Shown: positions 52,275 through 60,461 of the stretch, piece after piece
Layout of the letters: each line of letters opens with the position of its first letter
Numbering within the stretch: the stretch's first letter is position 1
Assembly (NCBI GenBank): GCA_963821715.1
Contig: CAWGET010000008.1
Coordinates: 124,001-188,000 of the forward strand
DNA from: CAWGET01 sp963821715
GTDB lineage: Bacteria; Bacteroidota; Ignavibacteria; Ignavibacteriales; Melioribacteraceae
Direction of reading: 5' to 3'
DNA: 64,000 bases
Notes under the pieces: model-generated
What the model saw: only the letters and a program-made list of their open reading frames with translations
Databases searched by the model: none
What the model was told of the DNA's origin: nothing
Program-made: the position numbers and the translations under genes

Positions 52275-53684
52275 ATGGAAAACAAAGAAGGTTTAGTCGT
52301 TCAGGTTATTGGTCCTGTAGTTGATATCGATTTTGAAGACGGTCATTTGCCGAGCATAAATAACGCCATTCACATTCCACGGGAAAATATGGAAGGGGAG
52401 AAAGAAACCCTTGTTGTTGAAGTGCAGCAGCATCTTGGCGAAAACAGAGTTAGAGCTGTAGCCATGGATTCGACCGACGGTCTGGTTAGAGGAATGAAAG
52501 CAATAGACACTGGCGAACCGATTTCGATTCCTGTCGGGCCTGAATCTCTTGGACGAATGGTAAATGTGATTGGCGAACCGATTGACGGACGCGGAGAATT
52601 ACATACGGACAAGAAATACCCGATCCACCGACATTCACCTAAATTTAAAAATCTTTCCACTTCCCAGGAAATGTTTGAAACCGGAATTAAAGTTATAGAT
52701 CTTCTCGAGCCGTATTCCCGCGGTGGTAAGACAGGATTATTCGGTGGAGCCGGAGTGGGTAAAACGGTTATCATTATGGAATTGATCCATAACATCGCAA
52801 AACAGCATGGTGGTTATTCAGTATTTGCCGGTGTTGGCGAGAGAACCAGAGAGGGAAACGACCTTTGGCTGGAAATGAAAGAATCCGGAGTTTTGGATAA
52901 AACCGCGCTGGTGTTCGGGCAGATGAACGAACCGCCCGGAGCCCGCTTAAGAGTAGGGCTAACCGGTTTGACAATTTCCGAATATTTTAGAGACGACGAA
53001 GGACGCGACGTTCTGCTTTTCATCGATAACATTTTTCGATTTACTCAGGCGGGATCGGAAGTGAGCGCATTACTCGGGCGTATGCCTTCCGCGGTTGGAT
53101 ATCAGCCAAACCTTGCTTCGGAAATGGGCGAGCTTCAGGAAAGAATTACTTCTACAAATAAAGGATCGATTACATCTGTTCAGGCTATTTACGTTCCTGC
53201 CGATGACTTGACTGATCCGGCACCAGCAGCGGCATTTGCTCATCTTGACGCGACTACGGTTCTCAGTCGTCAGATTTCCGAGCTTGGTATTTATCCCGCT
53301 GTCGATCCGCTGGATTCTACATCAAGAATATTGGAACCCGGAATTCTTGGAGACGAGCATTACAATACAGCGCGAAGAGTGAAAGAAATCCTTCAGGGTT
53401 ACAAAGACTTACAAGATATTATCAATATTTTAGGTATGGACGAACTCTCTGAAGAAGATAAAGTTACCGTACGCAGAGCTCGACGAATACAAAGATTTTT
53501 AAGTCAGCCATTCCACGTTGCGGAACAATTTACCGGGCTCGAGGGAAGATACGTTAAATTAGAAGACACAATAAAAGGATTCAACGAAATTATCGACGGC
53601 AAGCACGATAATCTTCCCGAATCGGCTTTTATGTATGTAGGAACTATTGAAGAAGCGGTTGAAAAAGCTAAGAAGATGAAATAA
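52275..53684 (+). CDS. atpD: F1F0 ATP synthase subunit beta
   Basis: The 469-residue catalytic F1 subunit. Walker A GLFGGAGVGKTV, catalytic/DELSEED-type region DELSEEDKVTVRRARR, and VLLFIDNIFRFTQAG (Walker B) are present. It sits with atpC only; the remaining atp genes are elsewhere, a layout known in Chlorobi/Bacteroidetes relatives. AAAGGGG precedes the ATG. Stop overlaps atpC start (TAATG). Confidence 0.97.
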   Translation: MENKEGLVVQVIGPVVDIDFEDGHLPSINNAIHIPRENMEGEKETLVVEVQQHLGENRVRAVAMDSTDGLVRGMKAIDTGEPISIPVGPESLGRMVNVIGEPIDGRGELHTDKKYPIHRHSPKFKNLSTSQEMFETGIKVIDLLEPYSRGGKTGLFGGAGVGKTVIIMELIHNIAKQHGGYSVFAGVGERTREGNDLWLEMKESGVLDKTALVFGQMNEPPGARLRVGLTGLTISEYFRDDEGRDVLLFIDNIFRFTQAGSEVSALLGRMPSAVGYQPNLASEMGELQERITSTNKGSITSVQAIYVPADDLTDPAPAAAFAHLDATTVLSRQISELGIYPAVDPLDSTSRILEPGILGDEHYNTARRVKEILQGYKDLQDIINILGMDELSEEDKVTVRRARRIQRFLSQPFHVAEQFTGLEGRYVKLEDTIKGFNEIIDGKHDNLPESAFMYVGTIEEAVEKAKKMK

Positions 53685-54106
53685 TGAAAGAACTCCATCT
53701 TGAAGTTATTACGCCGCAGAGAGCAGCTTATGAAGGGGAAGTGAAGTCCGTAACCGTTCCGGGATCACTCGGAGCATTCCAGATTTTGTATAATCACGCG
53801 CCTATCTTAAGCTCGTTGGAGATCGGGAAAGTTAAAATAGTTGAGCTCGATAATTCCGAACATGAGTTTGCCATTGGCGGCGGAACGGTTGAAGTTAGCA
53901 ACAACAAAATTTTGCTGCTCGCGGAAAGTTTTGAGAGCGCTGAGGAAATTGACGTGGAACGCGCCAAGCGTGCTTTAGAAAGAGCTAAGGAACGGCTTTC
54001 TGCTAGAAACAAGGAGGAAGTTGACTCTTTAAGAGCCGAAGCCTCGTTGACCAGAGCGATGAACAGACTGAAACTGACCGGAAGTTATAGCGTTAAAACT
54101 CATTAA
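53684..54106 (+). CDS. atpC: F1F0 ATP synthase subunit epsilon
   Basis: A 140-residue F1 stalk subunit: N-terminal beta-sandwich (LEVITPQRAAYEGEVKSVTV, GAFQILYNHAPILSSLEIG) and a C-terminal helical hairpin (ERAKRALERAKERLSARNK). It couples and inhibits catalysis. Translationally coupled to atpD. Confidence 0.95.
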   Translation: MKELHLEVITPQRAAYEGEVKSVTVPGSLGAFQILYNHAPILSSLEIGKVKIVELDNSEHEFAIGGGTVEVSNNKILLLAESFESAEEIDVERAKRALERAKERLSARNKEEVDSLRAEASLTRAMNRLKLTGSYSVKTH

Positions 54107-54446
54107 TAATCTTAAAAAGAATCTGCTTGCAGCAGACAGGCGATGAATAGTCAGATTTTTATGTAAGCGTTGATATCTTATCCCCAATTTAAACCAGCGT
54201 AAATCTTAATAATTTGCTTATTCTTCCTTCTGATAGATTTGATTATTTATAGATCATCCCTAAAATATGAAATAATTTTAGTAATCGTTTCTACGGTTTA
54301 TTTTAAAAACTAATCGGAAACAATTGAAATGGTTACGAATAATATATGTGCCTTTTCCCATAGCTTAAGCTATGGGTTGTAAAACGAAACACTAAAAAGT
54401 TTGTACATCAGGTTGCTTAAATTTTTTGAGATCTGTTCAAAAAAAA
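54107..54446. other. Intergenic region after atpC
   Basis: A 340-bp gap between convergent units with a small TCTGC/GCAGA hairpin near 54130 and a perfect 20-bp palindrome CCCATAGCTTAAGCTATGGG at 54357-54376. No gene seen. Confidence 0.5.
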
Positions 54447-55073
54447 TTAATTTAAATAACCGTCGCCGGAGATAATATTTTTTTCTCGTACGGTTTTTTC
54501 CAGGATGGTTTCCATTTTCTGCAAATGGCGGAGTAAAAATTTCAATCGGTTTTTTTCGCTGTCCATTGAGAGTAACCGTTGCTGTTGTTTCAGATCGAGT
54601 CCTGATTTTTCTGCAATTTTATATGATTTATTGCGAGTTGTCTCCAATTTTTTCCAATATGAATTATCGAGAATAATATTTGTTTTATCTAATATTTCCC
54701 CGAACTTATCGATAGCCGTATTCATCAAATTCTTATCTAATGTGTCGTTCTCTTTATCTCCGAAGGGGAGAACACACCCGACCATATATTCATCGAGATG
54801 GTAAAATGTTTCCGTAGTTCTGAATTTTTCTTTTCCTTCTACTAAAATATCCTGGCTTCCGTTCGGGTAGGTTTTCATTATTGATTTGACAACTACATAA
54901 CACCCGACATCAGAGATTTTATTATCTATAAATGAAACAATCCCGAAACCTTCATTATTATGCAGACATCTTTTTAACATATTTTTATACCGTTCCTCAA
55001 AAATATGTAGAGGATATATTGCGCCCGGAAACATTACTAAACTAAGCGGAAATAATGGAATTTCAGAATTCAT
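54447..55073 (-). CDS. LON-substrate-binding-domain protein
   Basis: A 208-residue protein matching the stand-alone LON N-terminal domain (PF02190): start IPLFPLSLVMFPGAIYPLHI, FEERYKNMLKRCL, DVGCYVVVKS. Full Lon protease ATPase and protease domains are absent; the family is small cytosolic proteins of unclear role, perhaps substrate or adaptor proteins. Monocistronic. Confidence 0.8.
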   Translation of the reverse strand: MNSEIPLFPLSLVMFPGAIYPLHIFEERYKNMLKRCLHNNEGFGIVSFIDNKISDVGCYVVVKSIMKTYPNGSQDILVEGKEKFRTTETFYHLDEYMVGCVLPFGDKENDTLDKNLMNTAIDKFGEILDKTNIILDNSYWKKLETTRNKSYKIAEKSGLDLKQQQRLLSMDSEKNRLKFLLRHLQKMETILEKTVREKNIISGDGYLN

Positions 55074-55099
55074 AAACTGTCCGGATACTTATACACTAT

Positions 55100-55142
55100 A
55101 AAAATAAAAAAGCCTGAAAAAATTATACTGATTTTTCAGGCT
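55100..55142 (-). terminator. Rho-independent terminator of the SOD gene
   Basis: On the minus strand, hairpin AGCCTGAAAAA ... TTTTTTCAGGCT (55111-55142) is followed by TTTTTATTTT. Correct orientation and position, 105 bp after the SOD stop. Confidence 0.7.
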
Positions 55143-55200
55143 AAATTCAATATTAGAATATAGTTTGAAGGATCCGTTTAAAAAGATTCACTTTTTAATA

Positions 55201-55224
55201 AGAGACGGGATATATCCCGTCTCT
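55201..55224. repeat. 24-bp perfect palindrome
   Basis: AGAGACGGGATA and its exact inverse TATCCCGTCTCT, just downstream of the SOD gene. Same GAGAC motif as the repeat at 34431. Confidence 0.55.
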
Positions 55225-55246
55225 ACGTAAACGGAGCATGCTCCTA

Positions 55247-55858
55247 TTATTTTGCTTCTTCGTATCTTCTGTGAACTTCTTCCCAGTTAATTACATTAAA
55301 GAAAGCGTCAATATATTCAGGTCGTTTATTTTGATATTTGAGATAATAAGCGTGCTCCCAAACATCAAGTCCAAGAACCGGAGTTCCTCGGTCTTCGGCA
55401 ACATCCATAACCGGATTATCCTGATTCGGAGTAGAAGTTATCGCAAGTTTTCCGTTATCTTTTACGATAAGCCAAGCCCAGCCGGATCCGAATCTCGTTG
55501 CAGCAGCGTTAGAAAATTTATCTTTGAATTCTTCAAAGGATCCGAATTCAGATTTAATTGCTTCGGCTATTCCACCTGTTGGTTCGCCCCCTTTATCCGG
55601 TCCCATTATGGTCCAAAATAATGAATGATTAAAATGTCCGCCGCCGTTATTGCGAACTGCGGTAGGATGTTTGGATACATTTTTCATTAAATCTTCCAGG
55701 GATTTTCCCGCCATGTCAGTCCCTTCAACAGCCTTGTTCAATTTAGTAACATATCCGCCGTGATGTTTGTCATGATGAATTTCCATTGTTTTTGCGTCGA
55801 TATAAGGTTCTAAAGCGTCGAACGAGTAAGGTAAGTCTGGTAATTTGAAATCTGCCAT
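55247..55858 (-). CDS. sodA: Superoxide dismutase (Mn/Fe)
   Basis: A 203-residue cytosolic enzyme that disproportionates superoxide. Metal ligands lie in MEIHHDKHH, NNGGGHFNHSLFW and DVWEHAYYLKY. Gln in TPNQDNP and Gly in NGGGHFN favour Mn or cambialistic over Fe type, but the metal is inferred. CTCC on the plus strand (GGAG) precedes the ATG. Forms the third unit of a minus-strand stress/Fe-S set. Confidence 0.95.
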   Translation of the reverse strand: MADFKLPDLPYSFDALEPYIDAKTMEIHHDKHHGGYVTKLNKAVEGTDMAGKSLEDLMKNVSKHPTAVRNNGGGHFNHSLFWTIMGPDKGGEPTGGIAEAIKSEFGSFEEFKDKFSNAAATRFGSGWAWLIVKDNGKLAITSTPNQDNPVMDVAEDRGTPVLGLDVWEHAYYLKYQNKRPEYIDAFFNVINWEEVHRRYEEAK

Positions 55859-55940
55859 TTTAGTTAGCTCCTTTTTAATTTAACATTTCATTTGTTTGTT
55901 TTTGTTATGTAATGATGAAGCAGCTCTTCACCGGAAAAAT

Positions 55941-56279
55941 TTATACTCCGAAAGATTCACCGCATCCGCAAGTTTTAGCTGCATTCGGATTATTGAAGAC
56001 AAAACCTTTTCCATTTAGTCCATCGGAAAAATCGAGCACAGTTCCCATTAAGTAGAAGAGGCTTTTCCCATCTACTAAAAGTTTAACTTCGTTTTGTTCG
56101 ATGATCGTGTCGCTCTCTTTTTGTGCGTCGAAGCCGAGATTATAAGTTAACCCGGAGCAACCGCCGCCTTTAACTCCCACACGTAAAGCATGTTCCGTGG
56201 GAATGTTGTTTTCCTCTTTAATCTTTTTTACCTGCAAAGCAGCTTTTTCGGTAATTTTTATTTCCTGAACAGTTTCCAT
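55941..56279 (-). CDS. IscA/ErpA-type iron-sulfur cluster assembly protein
   Basis: A 112-residue A-type carrier delivering Fe-S clusters. Cysteine ligands: GGGCSGLTYN and CGCGESFGV at the C-terminus. It is the last of three genes with Rrf2 and a hypothetical; 8 bp from the hypothetical. Sub-type (IscA, ErpA, SufA) is not resolved. Confidence 0.92.
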   Translation of the reverse strand: METVQEIKITEKAALQVKKIKEENNIPTEHALRVGVKGGGCSGLTYNLGFDAQKESDTIIEQNEVKLLVDGKSLFYLMGTVLDFSDGLNGKGFVFNNPNAAKTCGCGESFGV

Positions 56280-56287
56280 AGATATTC

Positions 56288-56620
56288 CTAATTTTGTTTC
56301 GCTTCTTCTCTAATTTCTTCTTTCTCAATTTCTTCTAATTGTTCGGACGATTCTCCCGGTTCCATCGAAAAATTTACCCGGAAGGAATTATAATTCAATT
56401 TGGTTAAATCGCCTTTAGCTTCAAGATATTTTGTAAATTCTGATGCAAGATTTTCAGCTTCTCTCGATTTTAGCGTCACGTCTTTCTTTTCGAAATAACT
56501 GTTAATTGCATATTGAATGTCTCTGAAAAAAATATTTGAATTTAAGTAGATGTGATATTTTTCTTTCATATAGTTGAAGAAAATATCCTGATTGTTTTTT
56601 AATTCTTCGAAGCGATTCAT
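56288..56620 (-). CDS. Hypothetical protein between Rrf2 and IscA-like genes
   Basis: A 110-residue soluble, mostly helical, charged protein with no recognised domain and no signal. C-terminal is acidic (EQLEEIEKEEIREEAKQN). Starts two bases after the Rrf2 stop and ends just before the IscA-like gene, so it is probably involved in the Fe-S operon. Confidence 0.6.
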   Translation of the reverse strand: MNRFEELKNNQDIFFNYMKEKYHIYLNSNIFFRDIQYAINSYFEKKDVTLKSREAENLASEFTKYLEAKGDLTKLNYNSFRVNFSMEPGESSEQLEEIEKEEIREEAKQN

Positions 56621-56622
56621 TT

Positions 56623-57042
56623 TTATTTTTCCTGACTTATTAGTTTATCGAGAGTAGTTTTATTAAAGAGTTCAATTATCTTATCATTCAATTTCTTCAT
56701 CGGGTCCCTGATGCAGCAGTCGTTAACTCGTCCGCAATCGTCAAGACCCGGATTTTCAACCATGCAATTTGTAAGAAATATTTTTTCATCTACTGAATTA
56801 ACAATCTCAGATAATGAAATTTCATTTAATTTTCTTTTAAGTGTGTATCCGCCTTTTGCGCCCTGTTGAGAATTTATAATATCATTTTTTCCCAACTTTT
56901 GCAAAATTTTACACAATAAATCGTAAGGAATATTTTCACTCTCCGATATTTCTTTTGCGCTGATATATATTTCCGATTCATTTTCGGAAATATATTTAAT
57001 CGCCAGTATTGCGTATTCTACTGATTTTGAAATTTTTAACAT
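56623..57042 (-). CDS. Rrf2-family Fe-S regulator (IscR/NsrR-like)
   Basis: A 139-residue winged-helix transcription factor: N-terminal MLKISKSVEYAILAIKYIS and GAKGGYTLKR, then C-x9-C-x5-CC cysteines (NCMVENPGLDDCGRVNDCC) that bind a cluster. First of the rrf2-hypothetical-iscA operon, so likely autoregulates it. Upstream (57048-57070) the minus strand reads ATATAGGACTAAATAACTCG, a degenerate IscR-like palindrome. Confidence 0.9.
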   Translation of the reverse strand: MLKISKSVEYAILAIKYISENESEIYISAKEISESENIPYDLLCKILQKLGKNDIINSQQGAKGGYTLKRKLNEISLSEIVNSVDEKIFLTNCMVENPGLDDCGRVNDCCIRDPMKKLNDKIIELFNKTTLDKLISQEK

Positions 57043-57306
57043 AAATACGAGTTATTTAGTCCTATATTAAAATAAGAAAATTCTTCTGTTAAAATCAAGG
57101 ATAGAATGTATTATTAAGAATAAGTATTTTAAGAATAGTGCTTTTTGCATGCCAAGTCAAAAATAATGACTTAAGTGCGTGAAGCAATAAGTATGAATAA
57201 GTTTTGAAGAGTTAAATTATTAAGCAGATATAAGGCTAATATTAACAACTAATTTTATTTACAGCTAACTCTTATCAGGTTCTGCCTTTTCTGTCTGTGT
57301 CCGAAA

Positions 57307-58818
57307 TTAAAATCCTAACATAGCAATTCCTTGCTGAGCAAGGTTAACTACCGGTGTAAAATAAATACCGAAAAGAATGATCGGAATTATCAGCAAAATG
57401 ATCAGAACTACATTCATTCCGGAAACAGGCACTGTTACAGTCTTTTCATTCGGCTTTGTTAGGAATAAATGTTTCAAAACCCTTACATAATAATAGAGCG
57501 AAACAACAGTGTTCAGCAATGCGATAAGCGCAACAACGATCATCTGCGCGTCTACGAGGGCGATGAATAAATATAACTTGCCGATGAATCCGGCTGTCGG
57601 CGGAAGACCGGTTAGCGAAACTAAGAAGATTGCAAGAGCAACGCCTAGAAACGGAGTTGTAATTCCGAGACCGTCGTAATCGTCAATATTTTCTGATCCT
57701 GTTTTGTTGGCTATTATCATCACAATGAAAAAAGCGCCAAGATTCATCAATGTATAAACGAAGAAATAAATCAGAACTGCAAGCAATCCCTGATTGGAAA
57801 GAACCGCAATTCCCAATAAAATATATCCTGCGTGTGCAATGCTCGAATAGGCGAGCATACGTTTCAGATTATCCTGCCAAAGCGCTGAGAAGTTGCCGAG
57901 CGTCATCGTTAATATAGAAATGATGACAAGGAAAGATTTCCAATCGAAAGTGTCCAGAAGCTGCCAATAACCGCTGTCCGAAACATCGAGAATGAACATC
58001 GACTTAATTAATCTTATCAGAAGAGCAAAACCGGCGGCTTTACTAGCAACCGAAAGAAAAGCAGTGATTGTAATCGGCGAACCTTCGTAAACATCAGGAG
58101 TCCAGAAATGAAATGGAGCCGCAGAGATCTTAAATCCGATTCCCACAAAAACTAAAAAGATAGCTGCGGAAAATGTTATGAGATTTATATCGGCGGTTTG
58201 TAAAATTTCGTTAATTACAAAAATATTTGTATTGCCGGTCATACCGAAAATTATTGAAATTCCGAAAAGCATTAATCCGGATGAGACTGCTCCGTAAATA
58301 ATATATTTTAATGCAGCTTCGCTGTTCCGGTCGCGCAGTTGTGTAAAACCTGCTAATACATAAGAAGACAATGAAAGCAATTCGATTGAAAGATAAATCA
58401 AAATCAGATCGGTAGCGGAGATCATCATAAACATTCCGAGGATCATCCCGAAAATTAATGTGTAGTATTCACCGAGCCGGTCGAAACTTTTTCTTATTTC
58501 ATCCGAAGACATCGAAAAGAGAATTATTAAAATGGAAGCAATGAGAACAATTAGTTTGAAGAAAGAGCCAAAAGGATCAACGGCTACCATCCCTTGTCCG
58601 GCAAGACTATCTTCGCTTAAAAACGCAGTTCCCGTAAATCCGAATTGATCGATAACAAAAAATCCCGTAACAATAACGCCGATGAGCGCGATGTAATGCA
58701 GAAATTTTTTATCGTTATGAAATATCAAATCGAACAGAACGATAAGTATCAAATAAACCGCGATTGAAATTTCGGGCTTAATATAACTGAGAGCTTCGTA
58801 TAAGTTTTGTAATTCCAT
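57307..58818 (-). CDS. nuoN: NADH-quinone oxidoreductase subunit N
   Basis: A 503-residue membrane subunit of complex I, antiporter-like, with ~14 helices. Typical segments: LKRMLAYSSIAHAGYILLG, LTGLPPTAGFIGKLYLF. Proton pumping. Last of the nuoJKLMN run; a 5-bp gap from nuoM. Confidence 0.95.
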   Translation of the reverse strand: MELQNLYEALSYIKPEISIAVYLILIVLFDLIFHNDKKFLHYIALIGVIVTGFFVIDQFGFTGTAFLSEDSLAGQGMVAVDPFGSFFKLIVLIASILIILFSMSSDEIRKSFDRLGEYYTLIFGMILGMFMMISATDLILIYLSIELLSLSSYVLAGFTQLRDRNSEAALKYIIYGAVSSGLMLFGISIIFGMTGNTNIFVINEILQTADINLITFSAAIFLVFVGIGFKISAAPFHFWTPDVYEGSPITITAFLSVASKAAGFALLIRLIKSMFILDVSDSGYWQLLDTFDWKSFLVIISILTMTLGNFSALWQDNLKRMLAYSSIAHAGYILLGIAVLSNQGLLAVLIYFFVYTLMNLGAFFIVMIIANKTGSENIDDYDGLGITTPFLGVALAIFLVSLTGLPPTAGFIGKLYLFIALVDAQMIVVALIALLNTVVSLYYYVRVLKHLFLTKPNEKTVTVPVSGMNVVLIILLIIPIILFGIYFTPVVNLAQQGIAMLGF

Positions 58819-58823
58819 TTCTA

Positions 58824-60425
58824 TTATAAACCGCCTAAAGTAATATTGCTTGCATTTTCAGAAATAAATTGAACGAGTGTATTAACAGAAGTATTCATAA
58901 CGTCCAGCATTGCCGACGGATAAATGCCGAGGAAAATTATGATGATTGTTAAAGGAACGAACATCAAATATTCCCTTGCGGTAAGGTCTTTAAGCGAAGA
59001 CCATTTCGGATTTAATTCGCCGAAGAAAATTCTCTGCAAAGTCCAGAGCATATAAGCTGCTCCGAGTAGAATTCCGAGTGTGGAAATAATAGTTATCACG
59101 CGTATCGAATCAACGCTGAAAGCGCCTACAAAAACGAGAGCTTCGGAAATGAATCCGCTCATACTCGGCAGACCAAGAGCCGCAAAGAATGCGACAGTAA
59201 CAAAGCCTGTATAAACCGGCATCTGAGTCGCGAGACCGCCGAATTCGTAAATGCCGCGAGTGTGAGCGCGGTCGTAAACAACGCCGACAATAAGGAAGAG
59301 CATAGCGGTTATCGTTCCGTGATTGAACATCTGGAAGATAGCGCCGTTAATTCCTACGGTTGTAAGCGATGCCATTCCAAGCAGAACGTAGCCCATATGC
59401 GAAACCGAGGAATAGGCGATAAGCTTTTTGAAATCTTTCTGCGCCAGGGCAACCAATGCGCCGTAAATTATATTTATCATTCCGAACAGAGCGATATACC
59501 AGGCGAGCTGCGTAGTAATATCGGGGAAGATCGGGAAACTAATTCTAAGAATTCCGTAAGTTCCCATTTTAAGAAGAACACCGGCAAGAATAACGGAGAT
59601 CGGAGTCGGCGCTTCAACGTGAGCATCCGGAAGCCACGTATGGAAAGGGAACATCGGTATTTTAATCGCGAATCCGACAAAGAGCGCGATGTATGCGACA
59701 AGCCGGAGATTGTTCGGATTGAGCGGACTAAGTATTCCCGTCGCAGTGTAATTCGCCTGATCCATAAGTGCAAGTAAATTAAATGTAAACGCCTGAGAAC
59801 CGTCGGCGAGTAATTCCGTTGAGGAAAAATAAAGTCCGATCATCACAAGAAGAATAAAAATACTTCCGAGTAATGTATAGATGAAAAATTTAATAGCAGC
59901 ATATTCCTTACGAGGTCCGCCCCAAATTCCGATCAAGAAATACATAGGAAGAAGCATTAATTCCCAAAAGATGTAGAAGAGGAAGAAATCGAGAGAAACG
60001 AAAACACCCATCATTCCGGTATCGAGAAGAAGGAAAAGCGCGAAATAGCCTTTTATCGATTTATTGATATTCCAGGAAGAAAGAGTTGCGATTAGTGAAA
60101 TGAGCGCGGTAAGCAGAACCATCGGAGCGCTCAAACCATCAACTCCAAGGAAATAATCTATTTTAATTGTTCCGAGCCAGGAAACTCCCGGTATTTCTAT
60201 CCATCGAAACTTTTCGATGAATTGAAATGAACTCTGCTCGTAAATTCCGCCGGCCGAATAATTATAATTCATCATTAAAACTGCGGCGAGAATTAATTGG
60301 AGCGAAGTAACAACTAATGTAGTTACTTTTATCCCTTTAGCACTATCCTTCGGAAGCGCTAAAATCAAAATCATCCCTAAAACAGGGAGGAAAGTAAGAA
60401 ATGTTAAAATTGGAAATCCATCCAT
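58824..60425 (-). CDS. nuoM: NADH-quinone oxidoreductase subunit M
   Basis: A 533-residue proton-pumping subunit of complex I: LIAYSSVSHMGYVLLGM, FPFHTWLPDAHVEAPTPIS and LGLPSMSGFISEALVF. ~14 helices. 36 bp after nuoL. Confidence 0.96.
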   Translation of the reverse strand: MDGFPILTFLTFLPVLGMILILALPKDSAKGIKVTTLVVTSLQLILAAVLMMNYNYSAGGIYEQSSFQFIEKFRWIEIPGVSWLGTIKIDYFLGVDGLSAPMVLLTALISLIATLSSWNINKSIKGYFALFLLLDTGMMGVFVSLDFFLFYIFWELMLLPMYFLIGIWGGPRKEYAAIKFFIYTLLGSIFILLVMIGLYFSSTELLADGSQAFTFNLLALMDQANYTATGILSPLNPNNLRLVAYIALFVGFAIKIPMFPFHTWLPDAHVEAPTPISVILAGVLLKMGTYGILRISFPIFPDITTQLAWYIALFGMINIIYGALVALAQKDFKKLIAYSSVSHMGYVLLGMASLTTVGINGAIFQMFNHGTITAMLFLIVGVVYDRAHTRGIYEFGGLATQMPVYTGFVTVAFFAALGLPSMSGFISEALVFVGAFSVDSIRVITIISTLGILLGAAYMLWTLQRIFFGELNPKWSSLKDLTAREYLMFVPLTIIIIFLGIYPSAMLDVMNTSVNTLVQFISENASNITLGGL

Positions 60426-60461
60426 AGCAATAACAGCCTATTTTTACAAGTTACGAAAAAA

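Noticed and set aside
52370..52795. Antisense ORFs within atpD
   Set aside because: Opposite strand of a highly conserved gene; no binding site.
54357..54376. Palindrome as terminator of atpC
   Set aside because: No T tract follows and it is 250 bp from the stop.
55247..55858. Iron-only SOD
   Set aside because: The position of the Gln in TPNQDNP points to Mn or cambialistic type, though this is not decisive.
59262..59777. 171-residue plus-strand ORF in nuoM
   Set aside because: Shadow frame of nuoM, with Arg/Asn-rich unnatural composition.
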